A stretch of 64,000 nt of DNA, from positions 17,982 through 81,981 of the forward strand of contig DKMD01000003.1 in NCBI GenBank assembly GCA_002470465.1, in the 5' to 3' direction. Both the position numbers and the translations under genes were made by a program. Below, piece after piece: positions 17,545-28,344 of this stretch. Origin of the DNA: Pluralibacter sp. UBA7423. Its GTDB lineage: Bacteria > Pseudomonadota > Gammaproteobacteria > Enterobacterales > Enterobacteriaceae. Under the pieces are notes generated by a model. That model was not told the origin of the DNA. It saw only the letters and a program-made list of their open reading frames with translations, and did no database searches. Position 1 is the first letter of the stretch; each line of letters opens with the position of its first letter.

Positions 17545-19695
17545 TTACGCGTTTTCGAGACGGGCGTAGGCGGCAACCAGCCATTTGATCCCCTGCCCCT
17601 GAAACGCCACCTGCAAACGGCTGTGCTCACCGCTGCCTTCCAGATTGACGATAGTGCCTTCGCCAAATTTCGGGTGCCGTACGCGCTGGCCCAGCTTGTA
17701 GCCGGTGTCGTTTTCCGCCATCGGTGTGCCCATTCGCTGATGGCTCACCGTAGCGCGAAGGCGGACTTCCTCGACGCAGGCTTCCGGCAGCTCGCCGATA
17801 AAGCGTGACGGACGGTGATACACTTCTTTGCCGTAAAGGCGGCGGGTTTCTGCGTAGGTCAGCGTCAGCTTCTGCATCGCGCGCGTCACGCCGACGTAGG
17901 CCAGACGGCGCTCTTCTTCCAGGCGCCCGCCCTCATCCAGCGACATCTGGCTCGGGAACATGCCTTCTTCCATGCCAACGATAAACACCTGCGGGAACTC
18001 CAGCCCTTTCGCCGAGTGCAGCGTCATCAGCTGAACCGCGTCCTGCCAGGTGTCCGCCTGCCCTTCGCCCGCTTCCAGCGCCGCGTGGGACAGGAACGCC
18101 TGCAGAGGCATCAGGTCTTCTTCTTCATCGTTGTAGCTGAACTGGCGCGTCGCCGTCACCAGTTCCTCTAAGTTTTCAATACGGGTCTGGCCTTTTTCAC
18201 CCTTCTCCTGCTCGTACATCATGAACAGGCCGGAATCTTTGATTACGCGGTCAGTCTGCACGTGCAGCGGCATATCCGCCGTTTCCTGGGAAAGCGCTTC
18301 GATAAGCTCCATAAAGCGCTGTAACGCGCTGGCTGCACGCCCGGCAAGCGCCTTGTCTTTCAGCAGCTCACGGCAGGCCTGCCACAGCGTCAGCTGGCGA
18401 TCGCGCGAAGTCTGGCGCACCACGTCGAGCGTACGATCGCCAATACCGCGCGTTGGCGTGTTGACCACGCGCTCAAACGCGGCGTCGTCGTTGCGGTTGG
18501 CAATCAGGCGCAGGTAGGCGAGCGCATCCTTGATTTCCTGACGTTCGAAGAAGCGCATACCGCCGTAGATGCGATACGGCATGCTGACCTGCAGCAGTGC
18601 CTCTTCCAGCACGCGCGACTGGGCGTTGCTGCGGTAGAGAATGGCGCACTGTTCCAGCGCGCCGCCGTTGTCCTGCCAGGTTTTGATGCGGTTGACCACG
18701 AAGCGGGCTTCGTCGAGTTCGTTGAAAGCGCAGTAGAGTGAAATGGGCTCACCGTCAACGCCGTCAGTCCACAGCTTTTTGCCCAGTCGCCCGTTGTTGT
18801 TTTCAATCAGGGCGTTAGCAGCGCTAAGGATGTTGCTGGTTGAGCGGTAGTTCTGCTCAAGACGAATAGTTTCCGCACCGGGGAAATCATTGAGGAAGCG
18901 CTGGATGTTTTCCACCTGCGCGCCGCGCCAGCCGTAAATGGACTGATCGTCATCGCCGACGATCATCACCTTGCCGGTGTCGCCCGCCAGCATGCGGATC
19001 CAGGCGTACTGAATGTTGTTGGTATCCTGGAATTCGTCGACGAGAATATTGGTGAAGCGTTCGCGGTAGTGCTGAAGGATATGCGGCTTATTGAGCCACA
19101 GCTCGTGCGCGCGCAGCAACAGCTCGGCGAAATCTACCAGCCCTGCGCGATCGCACGCCTCCTGGTAAGCCTTATAAATACTCTGCCAGGTCTGTTCGAC
19201 CGGATTGCCGAAGCTCTGAATATGATGCGGACGCAGGCCTTCATCTTTCTGGCCGTTGATGTACCACATTGCCTGCCGTGCGGGCCACTGCTTCTCATCA
19301 AGGTTCATCGCCTTCATCAGGCGCTTCAGCAAACGCAGCTGATCTTCGCTGTCGAGGATCTGGAAATCCTGCGGCAGGCTGGCATCCAGATGGTGCGCAC
19401 GCAGCAGGCGGTGCGCCAGCCCGTGGAAGGTGCCCACCCACATGCCGCCCTGTGACGAGCCCATCAGCTGCGCGATACGGTGACGCATTTCCGCCGCTGC
19501 TTTGTTGGTAAACGTCACCGCCATGATCGAATACGGCGAGCAGTTCTCCACGCTCTGTAGCCAGGCGATACGGTGAACCAGCACGCGCGTCTTACCACTG
19601 CCCGCCCCTGCCAGCACCAGCAGGTTAGTGCGTTTAGCCGCCACGGCTTCGCGCTGTTTGTCATTAAGGCTGTCGAGCAGGTAAGAAACGTCCAT
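17545..19695 (-). CDS. uvrD: DNA helicase II
   Basis: Superfamily 1A 3'-5' helicase of nucleotide excision repair and methyl-directed mismatch repair. Walker A is AGAGSGKTR near residue 30; motif II is VDEFQDTN; later motifs include [12 protein letters not shown] and the VGVTRAM block. The ATG at 19695 gives MDVSYLLDSLNDKQ and 716 aa; E. coli has 720, with a four-residue insertion near VSRPVSHQ that is absent here. A GTG six bases upstream is less likely. A LexA box lies 110 bp upstream, and a REP unit sits in the leader. Confidence 0.97.
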   Translation of the reverse strand: MDVSYLLDSLNDKQREAVAAKRTNLLVLAGAGSGKTRVLVHRIAWLQSVENCSPYSIMAVTFTNKAAAEMRHRIAQLMGSSQGGMWVGTFHGLAHRLLRAHHLDASLPQDFQILDSEDQLRLLKRLMKAMNLDEKQWPARQAMWYINGQKDEGLRPHHIQSFGNPVEQTWQSIYKAYQEACDRAGLVDFAELLLRAHELWLNKPHILQHYRERFTNILVDEFQDTNNIQYAWIRMLAGDTGKVMIVGDDDQSIYGWRGAQVENIQRFLNDFPGAETIRLEQNYRSTSNILSAANALIENNNGRLGKKLWTDGVDGEPISLYCAFNELDEARFVVNRIKTWQDNGGALEQCAILYRSNAQSRVLEEALLQVSMPYRIYGGMRFFERQEIKDALAYLRLIANRNDDAAFERVVNTPTRGIGDRTLDVVRQTSRDRQLTLWQACRELLKDKALAGRAASALQRFMELIEALSQETADMPLHVQTDRVIKDSGLFMMYEQEKGEKGQTRIENLEELVTATRQFSYNDEEEDLMPLQAFLSHAALEAGEGQADTWQDAVQLMTLHSAKGLEFPQVFIVGMEEGMFPSQMSLDEGGRLEEERRLAYVGVTRAMQKLTLTYAETRRLYGKEVYHRPSRFIGELPEACVEEVRLRATVSHQRMGTPMAENDTGYKLGQRVRHPKFGEGTIVNLEGSGEHSRLQVAFQGQGIKWLVAAYARLENA

Positions 19696-19732
19696 TGGCA
19701 CCGCCGGGTTGAAATAGGGTAAACAGCGGAAC

Positions 19733-19798
19733 GCCCGGTGGCGCTTCGCTTACCGGGCCTACGCGATTGTAGGGCGGATAAGCTTGTGCGCCTCCGCC
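19733..19798. repeat. BIME (paired REP units) in uvrD leader
   Basis: A first palindrome GCCCGGT...ACCGGGC spans 19733-19758. A second, built on AGGCGGA/TCCGCC-type arms, spans 19771-19798. The pair lies between the LexA box and the uvrD start, so it would be part of the 5' leader RNA. Confidence 0.7.
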
Positions 19799-19804
19799 AA
19801 AACC

Positions 19805-19820
19805 CTGGAATTTTATACAG
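19805..19820 (-). promoter_or_regulatory. LexA (SOS) box of uvrD
   Basis: Read on the minus strand this is CTGTATAAAATTCCAG, an exact CTG-N10-CAG with an AT-rich core. E. coli uvrD is SOS-induced from an equivalent site. It starts 12 bp beyond the yigB stop codon. Confidence 0.8.
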
Positions 19821-19832
19821 AACTGCTGGTGA

Positions 19833-20549
19833 TTATATCAGCGTGGTGAGGGATGCCAACCGTGAAATTTCGATGTGCGGCAGAAGGCGGCTGTCGCGGA
19901 TTTGCATCAGATCGCCGTCGAGCAAATTGATCCAGCAGGCCTGCATCCCGCAGCGAACAGCACCGGCGACGTCCGTTGTCAGGTCATCACCGACGTGTAA
20001 GATCTGCGACAGCGGCACATCCAGCCGCTCTGCCGCCAGATGGTACATATCGCTGAACGGCTTTGAGCGTCCATCCGGGCCCGCGCGCAGAACAAACTTA
20101 AAATAGTCGTTCAGGCCAAACAGTTCAGGCTGCGCGTTGCCGTTGGTGATCGCTACAAGCGGCCATTTTTCCGCGAGCTTCGCCAGCGCGTCGTGGGTTT
20201 CCTGCGGCACGTCAATGGCGCTGCGCCATTTGGCGAAGTTCGCCATCGCCGCGTTGGCGCCCACGTCAGCTTCGCTGGCCGAAAGCCCGGCGTTGAGCAT
20301 CGCCTGCTCCACCGCCCGGCGACGCCATTCGGTCACGTCGTGGTAAATTTCTGGCTCCGCCTGGCGCAGCGCATTGCGCAGTTGCTGAAAATCGCTGTTC
20401 TCAATCTCGCTAAGGGCGGGATGGTAGCTACGCACGAATGCCAGCGACTCTTTCTCCGTGCGGCGAATCACCTGGCGGTTATCGTAGAGCGTGTCGTCAA
20501 GATCGAACGTCAGGGCAGCTATCTGGCCCAATGGACGGTAAAAACGCAT
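19833..20549 (-). CDS. yigB: HAD-family FMN/pyrimidine phosphatase
   Basis: HAD phosphatase of 238 aa, the E. coli length. Motif I is D16-x-D18 in FDLDDTLYD, motif II is AITNGN, and the late acidic motif is [11 protein letters not shown]. coli YigB dephosphorylates FMN in riboflavin metabolism. It starts within one base of the xerC stop (TAATG overlap), so translational coupling is likely. It is cytosolic and last in the dapF-yigA-xerC-yigB series before the uvrD promoter. Confidence 0.94.
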   Translation of the reverse strand: MRFYRPLGQIAALTFDLDDTLYDNRQVIRRTEKESLAFVRSYHPALSEIENSDFQQLRNALRQAEPEIYHDVTEWRRRAVEQAMLNAGLSASEADVGANAAMANFAKWRSAIDVPQETHDALAKLAEKWPLVAITNGNAQPELFGLNDYFKFVLRAGPDGRSKPFSDMYHLAAERLDVPLSQILHVGDDLTTDVAGAVRCGMQACWINLLDGDLMQIRDSRLLPHIEISRLASLTTLI

Positions 20550-21451
20550 TATTTCCCCCGTTTTGCGCGTGGATGCGCTTTGTCGTACACCGAGGCAAGG
20601 TGTTGAAAATCAAGATGGGTATAGATTTGGGTGGTCGACAGATTAGCGTGACCGAGCAGCTCCTGCACGCCGCGCAGATCGCCGCTGGATTCCAGCATGT
20701 GCGTGGCAAAGGAGTGGCGCAATTTGTGCGGATTCACGTGGCTGTTCAGCCCTTGCTTGATGCCCCACTCCGCGAAGCGCTTCTGCACGTTCCGCGCCGA
20801 GATGCGCTTGCCGAGCTTAGACAAAAACAGCGCCTCTTCTTCCGCGCCAAACAGCCCGCGTAAATCCAGCCAGTGCTCGATCCAGTGCACCGCATTGCGG
20901 CCAATTGGCAGGCGGCGCTCTTTGCTGCCCTTGCCCATCACCCACACTTCACCGGACTCCAGATCGAGATGCTTCAGATCCAGCCCAACCAGCTCCGATA
21001 AACGCAGGCCCGCGCCGTACATCACTTCCAGCATCGCGCGGTCGCGTACCGCCAGTGGGTCGTTGAGATCAATATCCAGCAGACGGTTCACGTCGTCGAC
21101 GTCGATATTTTTCGGCAGATGGCGCGCGGCCTTCGGTGCAGAAACGGCTTTGGCCGGGTTTGCCGGGAGTTCGCCCTGGCTGACCAGCCAGTCAAAGAAG
21201 CTACGCAGGGCAGAAAGACGCAATGAGAGGCTGGCCGGGCTCAGGCCTTTACGGCGGCTGCGTACAGCGAAACTGCGAACGATAGCCACGTCGCATTGCT
21301 GCCAGCTCGTAACCCGCATCTCTTCGGCCAGTGCAATGATGGCATCAAGCTGGCGCTGATAGTTGAGTAAGGTGATCGGGCTGAGCTGGCGTTCGACGCC
21401 GAGATAGCGCAGGAAGCGCGTGGTCGGTTCCGTCAGCGCTGCGGGCGTCAT
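20549..21451 (-). CDS. xerC: site-specific tyrosine recombinase XerC
   Basis: With XerD it resolves chromosome dimers at dif. At 300 aa it is two residues longer than E. coli XerC at the N-terminus. The catalytic set is complete: Arg150, Lys174, His242, Arg245, His268 and Tyr277. An N-terminal SAM-like domain (about 8-95) precedes the catalytic domain. It overlaps yigA by 4 bp (ATGA) and yigB by 1 bp, so it belongs to a tightly packed operon. Confidence 0.97.
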   Translation of the reverse strand: MTPAALTEPTTRFLRYLGVERQLSPITLLNYQRQLDAIIALAEEMRVTSWQQCDVAIVRSFAVRSRRKGLSPASLSLRLSALRSFFDWLVSQGELPANPAKAVSAPKAARHLPKNIDVDDVNRLLDIDLNDPLAVRDRAMLEVMYGAGLRLSELVGLDLKHLDLESGEVWVMGKGSKERRLPIGRNAVHWIEHWLDLRGLFGAEEEALFLSKLGKRISARNVQKRFAEWGIKQGLNSHVNPHKLRHSFATHMLESSGDLRGVQELLGHANLSTTQIYTHLDFQHLASVYDKAHPRAKRGK

Positions 21452-22155
21452 ACGCGCTCGACCCAGCGTTCCAGCAAACCGGGCAGTAGCAGAGAGATTT
21501 CCTGCAAGAGATGCGTGCCCTGGCCCGCCTGATAGTGGTGCGCGTCGCGGCTGCTGAACAGCACCACGCCAAGATCGCCGTCGCTGCCGAGCATCGACAT
21601 GGCAACGGAGCCAATCGCCTTCGCTTCCGGCATCATCACCAGCAGTTCCGGGCCGTTCAGCGAGCCAAGGAAATGCCGCTCATGCCCGAGGCGCTGGATG
21701 CGAATCGGTTCGAACGCCTGGCGGGATAGCGCCAGCTGAGTAAATTTTGACGGAGCGCCAATGCGCCAGCGATCGGCGAACAACCGCACGGTGGCGCCCG
21801 CAAGGCCAAGCTCACGTGCCCAGCGGTGAAAACGGTTGAGCATATCATCGAGGCTTTCGGCCGCCGCCAGACGCGTTTGCAGCTCCAGCAGACGGTAGAA
21901 CAGGCTTTCGTTGGCCGTCGCCTGCTCCACCAACAGCGTCATGTTTTCTTCCAGCGCGTTAATGTGATTTCGCGCGCGCGCCATGTGCCATTCAACCAGT
22001 GATACCGTGCCGCGCACCGGGTGTGGAACACGCATGTGCTCCACTACCGGGGCGTTACGAATGAAAAATTCAGGATGTTGCAGCAGATAGTCGACGACCG
22101 CGCGGTCATCCAGCGCGTTCAGCTCCGTCAGTTGCTCTTCCCCTGGCTGTTTCAT
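21448..22155 (-). CDS. yigA: DUF484 protein YigA
   Basis: Cytosolic 235-aa protein of the DUF484 family, the E. coli length, with a GAF-like fold inferred for the family and no assigned function. A short helical, possibly coiled-coil stretch (about 60-100) precedes the globular part. It overlaps dapF by 4 bp upstream and xerC by 4 bp downstream. The dapF-yigA-xerC order is conserved in enterobacteria. Confidence 0.93.
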   Translation of the reverse strand: MKQPGEEQLTELNALDDRAVVDYLLQHPEFFIRNAPVVEHMRVPHPVRGTVSLVEWHMARARNHINALEENMTLLVEQATANESLFYRLLELQTRLAAAESLDDMLNRFHRWARELGLAGATVRLFADRWRIGAPSKFTQLALSRQAFEPIRIQRLGHERHFLGSLNGPELLVMMPEAKAIGSVAMSMLGSDGDLGVVLFSSRDAHHYQAGQGTHLLQEISLLLPGLLERWVERV

Positions 22156-22976
22156 AAATGTATAAATCCGTCGTAGACGTGTGCCGCCGGACCAGTCATA
22201 TACAACGGTTGACCCGGTCCTTTCCAGGCGATATCAAGACGCCCGCCTGGCAATTCCACGCGTACCTCTTCGGCCAGCAAGTCTTGCAGAATCCCGACCG
22301 CCACCGCCGCACATGCGCCGCTGCCGCAAGCCTGGGTTTCCCCTGCGCCTCGTTCATAAACGCGCAAGCGGATGTGATTGCGGTTCACCACCTGCATAAA
22401 CCCGATATTGGCACGCTCCGGAAAACGCTCATGGCTTTCCAGAACCGGTCCTAATGTTTCTACCGCAGCGGTATCGACATTATCGACCTGAATGACGCAG
22501 TGCGGGTTGCCCATAGAGACTACGCCGCACAATACTGTCTGCTCGGCAGCACGCATAATATAGGTCTTTTCCGCTTTGTTGGCGCGGAACGGCACCTGTG
22601 AAGGCTCAAAGTTGGGCTCGCCCATATTCACCCGCACCAGGTCGTCATCCGTTACGCTTAATACCATGCGCCCGTTGGCGGTACTGACGCGAATATCACG
22701 TTTATTGGTCAGGCCTTTGATACGCACAAAGCGTGCGAAGCAGCGTGCACCGTTGCCGCACTGGGACACTTCGCTGCCGTCGGCATTGAAGATGCGGTAA
22801 TGAAAATCGAGGTCGGGATCGTACGGCGGCTCAACCACCAGCAGTTGATCAAAACCCACGCCCAGATGCCGATCGGCCAGACGGCGGATCAGATCCGGAG
22901 AAAAGAATACATTCTGCGTTACCGCATCGACGACCATGAAATCGTTGCCCAGGCCGTGCATTTTAGAGAACTGCAT
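22152..22976 (-). CDS. dapF: diaminopimelate epimerase
   Basis: Converts LL- to meso-diaminopimelate for lysine and peptidoglycan synthesis, without a cofactor. The two catalytic cysteines are Cys73 (QCGNGARC) and Cys217 (ACGSGAC). The ATG at 22976 gives [12 protein letters not shown] and 274 aa as in E. coli; an upstream GTG frame adds only four residues. It overlaps yigA by 4 bp. lptM lies 37 bp upstream on the same strand. Confidence 0.97.
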   Translation of the reverse strand: MQFSKMHGLGNDFMVVDAVTQNVFFSPDLIRRLADRHLGVGFDQLLVVEPPYDPDLDFHYRIFNADGSEVSQCGNGARCFARFVRIKGLTNKRDIRVSTANGRMVLSVTDDDLVRVNMGEPNFEPSQVPFRANKAEKTYIMRAAEQTVLCGVVSMGNPHCVIQVDNVDTAAVETLGPVLESHERFPERANIGFMQVVNRNHIRLRVYERGAGETQACGSGACAAVAVGILQDLLAEEVRVELPGGRLDIAWKGPGQPLYMTGPAAHVYDGFIHL

Positions 22977-23012
22977 CATTGATTCCACCCACGCAGAAAT
23001 AGGGCTCAGGGA

Positions 23013-23216
23013 TCAGTAGTTCACCTGAGTCGGGCCACCGTTATCACCCCGATCGTTACGGGTCGGTTCGGTGCTCTGGGTACCAGGATTGACCGGTTGC
23101 GTCGGCGGCGCGGCCGTTTTATCGGCCGGCGGGAAATAGAGCGGCCCCTTCAGGCCACACCCTGAAAGGGTCGTTAACGCAGCCAAAAGGATCAGCGGTC
23201 GAAAGAGGTTGTTCAT
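23013..23216 (-). CDS. lptM: lipoprotein LptM, LptDE assembly factor
   Basis: A 67-aa lipoprotein (YifL), the E. coli length. The signal peptide ends in the lipobox LSGC with Cys20 as the lipidated residue. After it come the conserved GLKGPLYFPPADK block and a proline/asparagine-rich tail ending QVNY. In E. coli it stabilises oxidised LptD-LptE in the outer membrane. The start at 23216 is chosen for the signal peptide; the longer upstream frame is not conserved. It is divergent from cyaY. Confidence 0.93.
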   Translation of the reverse strand: MNNLFRPLILLAALTTLSGCGLKGPLYFPPADKTAAPPTQPVNPGTQSTEPTRNDRGDNGGPTQVNY

Positions 23217-23354
23217 GCTTAGAGTGCCTGTGGTTGATGCTTTCTGCTTTCTATCATCGCAGGAGAAGACGTAAAAGCAAGCGTTTAGCACCGGACTGCA
23301 ACGGGAATTGTTTCGCGTTATACTGCCGCCATCACCTGATAACGGAAAAGAACA

Positions 23355-23675
23355 ATGAACGACAGTGAATTTCATCGCCTTGCAGACCAGCTGTGGATGA
23401 CCATCGAAGAAAGCCTCGATAGCTGGGACGGCGACAGCGATATCGATTGTGAGATCAACGGCGGCGTGCTGACGCTAAGCTTTGAAAACGGCAGCAAAAT
23501 CATTATTAACCGTCAGGAACCGCTGCATCAGGTGTGGCTTGCCACCCGGCAAGGTGGCTATCACTTTGATCTGAAAGATGACGAATGGATTTGCGATCGC
23601 AGCGGGGAGACATTCTGGGATTTGCTGGAGCAGGCGGCAACGGCGCAGGCCGGTGAAGACGTGAGTTTCAATTAA
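23355..23675 (+). CDS. cyaY: bacterial frataxin CyaY
   Basis: Iron-binding regulator of iron-sulfur cluster assembly that acts with IscS in the cytosol. It is 106 aa, as in E. coli. The acidic N-terminal helix (about residues 1-35, rich in Glu/Asp) and the strand region [14 protein letters not shown] are typical of frataxin. It is encoded alone on the plus strand between divergent lptM and convergent cyaA, with a REP cluster after it. Confidence 0.97.
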   Translation: MNDSEFHRLADQLWMTIEESLDSWDGDSDIDCEINGGVLTLSFENGSKIIINRQEPLHQVWLATRQGGYHFDLKDDEWICDRSGETFWDLLEQAATAQAGEDVSFN

Positions 23676-23684
23676 ATCGGAATT

Positions 23685-23754
23685 GCCGGGCGGCACGTTG
23701 TTAGCCCGGCCTACGGCCATGATGCCAGACCCGGTAAGCGCAGCGCCACCGGGC
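23685..23754. repeat. BIME between cyaY and cyaA
   Basis: Two REP-type palindromes (GCCGGGC...GCCCGGC and CCCGGT...ACCGGG) lie head to head between the convergent cyaY and cyaA genes. The folded RNA could protect or terminate both transcripts. Confidence 0.75.
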
Positions 23755-23761
23755 ATAATTT

Positions 23762-26308
23762 TTAAGAGAAATACTGCTGCAATAGCGGGGCCGCGGCATC
23801 CTGGTTGGCTGGCGCAACGGCAGCAATGGCCTGCGTACGGAACGGAATGACCTGAGCGCGGTTGTCCACTTTCACAATCTGATAGAACTGCGGCAGGTTG
23901 AAGTTGATAAAGCTTGAGCCGTAGGTAAAGCGGTCGTGCGACGAGGAGTAGAAACGACTCACATCGCGCACCAGCTCTTCTTTACTGCCTTCGCAGTGAT
24001 GGTAAATCTCCGCCCGGTTGCTCTCATCCAGAATATAGATGTTAAAGCCGTTGTCATCGCTGGTGTCTTCAAAGAAGAACTGAATGATCCCTTCGCTGGC
24101 AAAACCATCCACCACCGGCGGCAGCTGCACTTGATTGGTTTCCACCTGTACCGACAAGCCGTGCAGTTTGTTATGGGAAATCGCGCCGTAAAACTCGATG
24201 GCATTTTCCAGCTTCTGCACTGAAACGTTGAGACGCTCGAAGAACAGTCCCCAGGTTTGTCCTGCCACGCGCAGCGCTTTGAAGCGCCCGGTTTCCTGAC
24301 GCGTGCTGGAAAGACGCAGCTCAATACATTCTGAAACCAGCTGCTGCACGCGGGTACGAATCAGCCCACGCAGGTGCTGGCTATAGCAGAATACGTCAAC
24401 GCTGTCCGGCGGTGCGGCATCCTGATGCATTTTGCCGAGTATCGTTTTCAGCGCCTCAATCATGGCCTGCTCGCCGTTGAAGTGCAGCGTACGTACCTCA
24501 TTCCACGAGTTGCGGTACAGCAGATCGACGCTGCCCACGAGGCAGTTTTGCTCTTCACCGAAGCTGAAGACGTCAAGCTTACGGAAATCAAAATGCACGA
24601 CCTGATTGCGGAACGCCGCCGTCGGGTCATATTCAAGATTAACGATGATCGCCAGATGGCGGATTTCGCACGGGCTGTAGAGCGCTTTTGGCGTCGGTGC
24701 CGGCAATCGCAGCGGGAAGTGATGCGACACGTCGGCCACCATTTCCTGAAGCTTAGCCAGGTCGGCCACGCCGTTGCCCTTAATAAACAGGCGGGTGCGG
24801 GAAGTCAGCAGGCCGTTGAACCAGGCCCACGCCACCAGCTTATTAAGATAACGGTTATATTCGAGCGGCTGATGGCTGACGATCGATTCCATGTTTGGTG
24901 CACGGTTGTAAAGGTACCAGCCTGTGCGGTTGGCACGGCCCGGCGGCACATGGATAAAGGTCAGGTTCGGCTCGGAGAGATCCGGAGAAATCTGCGGGTT
25001 CACCAGCGTGACTTTGCCCGGCAGCGCTTCGAATGCAGCGTACAGCTTACGGGTCAGCACGCCGATATCCTGCGGGCTGGCGGAGACGCTAAGGTTGTTG
25101 CGACGCGCGAAGCGGATCAGATTGCGATAGCTCTGCATCATCGCGTCGAGCAGTTCGTTGTGCGCATCGCGCACTTCGTCAATCTTCCAGTTGGCGCGGT
25201 TGTCGAGCATCGACAATCGCTCTTCGCTCCAGCCCCACTCTTTCACCAGTTGACCGATAACTTCACGACGCCAGCCCACGCAGGCGCGCTCGCGGCTCAA
25301 TTTTTCGCACACTTTCAGGTAGAAACAGCGGCGCACCAGATCCAGACGCGTGGTGTCATCAATCGCCTGCAGATAAGTCGTGACGCGTTCCAGCATCATG
25401 CAGTACGGGTCAAGACCGAATGAGACGATCTCGCCGTCGTGCAGACGCTGCTTGATGTCTTTCGCCAGCAGGCGGCTGTTCGGGTACTCCCAGGAATAGG
25501 CTTCGAGCAGCAGAGTTTTCAGCACCGCTTTGTACGGTGAGTCGATGCTCTTATACAGCTGCCACAGGCTCGCGCCGAAGTACTCTTCCGCGGAGAGCGT
25601 GCTCAATCCGCCAAGGTCGAGCCATTCATTCGGCGTCAGTACGCCCTGGGCGTAAAGCTTCATCACGTACTCGTCGTAATGCTCCTCTTCTTCGCACGGC
25701 ACCATATTCCACAGAATACGTTTGCCCGCGAGGCGCACGGCGGTACGGTAAAATTCATCGAGGAGTAAAATGTGCTGCGTTGAACCGCAGTCTTCACCGC
25801 CGAGGCTGCCGCTTTCGTTATGGCGGAAGCGGTTTTCGTCTATCAGGAAGAAACTGACTTCTACGCCGAGCGAGGCGGCCCAGCTCTCCAGCAGACTGCA
25901 TTTGCGCTGTAGCAGCTGACGCTCTTCGTTATCCAGCCAGGCCTGATGACAGACCCAGATATCGAGATCGGAAGAACAGCTCTGGCCGACCGAAGAAGTA
26001 CTGCCCATGGAGTAAACGCCGGTAATCGGCAGCTCGCCTTTGGCGGTGTCCTGACGCGGCATGCCGCGGTGCAGCTCCAGCTCATCAAGGTAGTGGCGTT
26101 GGGTTTCATCAGGCGTGTAGAGGCAAATGCCTTTGGGTACGTTACCGTCGAGGTAACCCGGCATCAGCGGATGATGGTAATGAAGCAATGTCGGCAGAAG
26201 ACTATAGACCTGCTGGAAAGCCGGCCCCATGGCAGCAAGCGCGCGATCCACGCGCAGTTGATTGATGGCATCCAGTCTCTGTTTCAGTGTCTCAATATAG
26301 AGGTACAA
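23762..26308 (-). CDS. cyaA: class I adenylate cyclase
   Basis: Makes cAMP for CRP. It is 848 aa, the E. coli length, and almost collinear with it. The catalytic N-terminal half includes [19 protein letters not shown] (nucleotidyltransferase GS and DxD pattern); the C-terminal half is the regulatory part that responds to the glucose PTS. The start codon is TTG at 26308 ([12 protein letters not shown]), as in E. coli, where it limits expression. A CRP site lies 140 bp upstream. It is divergent from hemC. Confidence 0.97.
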   Translation of the reverse strand: MYLYIETLKQRLDAINQLRVDRALAAMGPAFQQVYSLLPTLLHYHHPLMPGYLDGNVPKGICLYTPDETQRHYLDELELHRGMPRQDTAKGELPITGVYSMGSTSSVGQSCSSDLDIWVCHQAWLDNEERQLLQRKCSLLESWAASLGVEVSFFLIDENRFRHNESGSLGGEDCGSTQHILLLDEFYRTAVRLAGKRILWNMVPCEEEEHYDEYVMKLYAQGVLTPNEWLDLGGLSTLSAEEYFGASLWQLYKSIDSPYKAVLKTLLLEAYSWEYPNSRLLAKDIKQRLHDGEIVSFGLDPYCMMLERVTTYLQAIDDTTRLDLVRRCFYLKVCEKLSRERACVGWRREVIGQLVKEWGWSEERLSMLDNRANWKIDEVRDAHNELLDAMMQSYRNLIRFARRNNLSVSASPQDIGVLTRKLYAAFEALPGKVTLVNPQISPDLSEPNLTFIHVPPGRANRTGWYLYNRAPNMESIVSHQPLEYNRYLNKLVAWAWFNGLLTSRTRLFIKGNGVADLAKLQEMVADVSHHFPLRLPAPTPKALYSPCEIRHLAIIVNLEYDPTAAFRNQVVHFDFRKLDVFSFGEEQNCLVGSVDLLYRNSWNEVRTLHFNGEQAMIEALKTILGKMHQDAAPPDSVDVFCYSQHLRGLIRTRVQQLVSECIELRLSSTRQETGRFKALRVAGQTWGLFFERLNVSVQKLENAIEFYGAISHNKLHGLSVQVETNQVQLPPVVDGFASEGIIQFFFEDTSDDNGFNIYILDESNRAEIYHHCEGSKEELVRDVSRFYSSSHDRFTYGSSFINFNLPQFYQIVKVDNRAQVIPFRTQAIAAVAPANQDAAAPLLQQYFS

Positions 26309-26644
26309 GACGTATCGCCTGATGTTAAACCTGAGTATTGCGAAGGCGGTGCATGGCCTGGAATACGAAGGCTTTTAGAATTTCAACAAGAACCGCTACC
26401 GTCTGTCGCCATGATGGTGTTGGTGCGGGCTAACAAACGGTTTAAAACGTGATCAATTTAACACCTTGCCGTTTGACCGTAAAGAAAGTTGCGCTACTCA
26501 TCAGTTTAGCACTGATTAACAGCTGTAAATTCTTTGACACGTCAAGCGACGCCCTCATTTCGCTTTTTCAGAAAAACTCGAAAACTAACATCCTTATAGC
26601 AACAATGTTAGGATGGCTGGCGGACGATAACGACGGTAACAAGC
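26309..26644. promoter_or_regulatory. cyaA-hemC divergent regulatory region
   Basis: No gene fits in these 336 bp. The region holds the CRP site of cyaA at 26448-26463. It also has a small inverted repeat, CATCCT (26589-26594) with AGGATG (26610-26615), in the hemC leader. Promoter hexamers for hemC are not clear by eye. Confidence 0.6.
26448..26463 (-). promoter_or_regulatory. CRP site of cyaA
   Basis: CGTGA-N6-TAACA, within AAAACGTGATCAATTTAACA, is the same sequence as the known negative CRP site at the main E. coli cyaA promoter. CRP-cAMP there represses cyaA. Confidence 0.75.
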
Positions 26645-27586
26645 ATGTTAGACAAAGTTTTAAGAATTGCCACACGCCAAAGTCCTCTTGCACTTTGGCA
26701 GGCACATTATGTGAAAGACAGGCTGATGGCGTGCCATCCAGGGCTCACGGTTGAACTGGTGCCGATGGTGACGCGCGGTGACGTGATCCTTGATACGCCC
26801 CTCGCGAAGGTGGGCGGTAAAGGGCTGTTTGTCAAAGAACTGGAACTTGCGTTGCTTGAAAACCGCGCCGATATTGCCGTCCACTCCATGAAGGATGTCC
26901 CGGTCGAATTCCCGCAGGGACTGGGCCTGACCACGATCTGCGAACGCGAAGATCCACGCGATGCGTTTGTCTCAAACCGCTTTGATTCTGTCGACGCCTT
27001 GCCGGCAGGCAGCGTGGTTGGCACGTCAAGTTTACGCCGACAGTGTCAGTTGGCCGCCCAACGTCCGGATCTGGTTATCCGCTCATTGCGAGGCAACGTC
27101 GGCACGCGGTTAAGCAAGCTCGATAATGGCGATTATGATGCGATTATTCTGGCAGTGGCCGGACTGAAACGACTGGGCCTGGAAGACAGAATTCGCCAGG
27201 CATTGTCGCCGGAACACTCTCTTCCAGCCGTCGGTCAGGGCGCGGTGGGTATTGAATGCCGTCTCGATGACGAAAACACCCGTACACTGCTTGTCCCACT
27301 GAACCATGCGGAAACCGCGGTGCGCGTTAGTGCCGAACGCGCGATGAATACTCGCCTGGAAGGAGGCTGTCAGGTACCGATTGGCAGCTATGCTGAATTA
27401 AGCCACGGTGAAATCTGGCTGCGTGCGCTGGTCGGTGCGCCCGATGGCTCGCGGATGGTTCGCGGTGAGCGCCGCGGCCCTGCCGATCGGGCAGAAGCCC
27501 TTGGCATTTCGCTCGCGGAAGAGCTGCTGAACAACGGCGCCCGCGAGATCCTCGCCGACGTGTATAACGGAGAAGCCCCTGAATGA
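26645..27586 (+). CDS. hemC: porphobilinogen deaminase
   Basis: Hydroxymethylbilane synthase joins four porphobilinogens in heme synthesis. It is 313 aa, the E. coli length. The dipyrromethane cofactor is attached to Cys242 (EGGCQVPIG), and the catalytic Asp84 is in SMKDVP. It is the first gene of the hemCDXY operon and overlaps hemD by 4 bp (ATGA). The ATG at 26645 follows a purine-rich GGTAAC stretch. Confidence 0.98.
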   Translation: MLDKVLRIATRQSPLALWQAHYVKDRLMACHPGLTVELVPMVTRGDVILDTPLAKVGGKGLFVKELELALLENRADIAVHSMKDVPVEFPQGLGLTTICEREDPRDAFVSNRFDSVDALPAGSVVGTSSLRRQCQLAAQRPDLVIRSLRGNVGTRLSKLDNGDYDAIILAVAGLKRLGLEDRIRQALSPEHSLPAVGQGAVGIECRLDDENTRTLLVPLNHAETAVRVSAERAMNTRLEGGCQVPIGSYAELSHGEIWLRALVGAPDGSRMVRGERRGPADRAEALGISLAEELLNNGAREILADVYNGEAPE

Positions 27587-28323
27587 GCATTCTGGTCACT
27601 CGCCCGTCTCCCCAGGGGGAAGAACTGGTCAGCCGCCTGCGCGCGCTGGGGCGAGAGGCCTGGAGTTTCCCGTTAATAGAATTTACCCCCGGCCGCGAGC
27701 TGGCAAAGCTTTCCGGGCATCTTGCGGCTTTAGGCGATGGCGATTTGCTGTTTGCCCTTTCGCAGCATGCGGTCGAATTCGCCCATGCACATCTGCAACA
27801 ACAGGGGAAAGGCTGGCCGCCTGCGCCGGGTTATTTTGCTATTGGGCGAACCACCGCCCTCGCGCTGCATAAAGTCAGTGGCATCGACGTTCGCTATCCG
27901 CGCGATCGGGAAATCAGCGAAGTCTTGCTACAATTACCGGAATTACAAAACGTTGCCGACAAGAAAGCGCTGATTATGCGCGGCAACGGCGGGCGAGAAC
28001 TGCTTGGCGAGACGCTGCAAAAACGAGGCGCCTCCGTAACGTTTTGTGAATGTTACCAACGCAACCCACGTCACTATGACGGGGCAGAAGAAGCCATGCG
28101 CTGGCAATCACGCGGTGTAAACCGACTGGTGGTCACCAGCGGGGAAATGCTGCAACAGCTCTGGTCGCTGATTCCCCAATGGTATCGGGAGCGCTGGTTG
28201 TTACTCTGCGAGGTGCTTGTGGTGAGCGAGCGTCTGGCACAACAGGCCCAGGAGTTGGGCTGGCGGAATATCAGGGTGGCCGATAGCGCCGACAACGACG
28301 CGCTGCTGCGTGCTTTACAATAA
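27583..28323 (+). CDS. hemD: uroporphyrinogen-III synthase
   Basis: Cyclises hydroxymethylbilane with ring-D inversion to uroporphyrinogen III. It is 246 aa, the E. coli length. The family is poorly conserved; recognisable parts are the N-terminal VTRPSPQG, the [11 protein letters not shown] stretch and the C-terminal [12 protein letters not shown]. Overlap with hemC suggests translational coupling, and hemX follows after 21 bp. Confidence 0.96.
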   Translation: MSILVTRPSPQGEELVSRLRALGREAWSFPLIEFTPGRELAKLSGHLAALGDGDLLFALSQHAVEFAHAHLQQQGKGWPPAPGYFAIGRTTALALHKVSGIDVRYPRDREISEVLLQLPELQNVADKKALIMRGNGGRELLGETLQKRGASVTFCECYQRNPRHYDGAEEAMRWQSRGVNRLVVTSGEMLQQLWSLIPQWYRERWLLLCEVLVVSERLAQQAQELGWRNIRVADSADNDALLRALQ

Positions 28324-28344
28324 CTCTCAACATTGGAAGCCATA

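Noticed and set aside
24374..25423. 349-codon frame opposite cyaA
   Set aside because: Shadow of cyaA, which is collinear with its 848-aa homologue.
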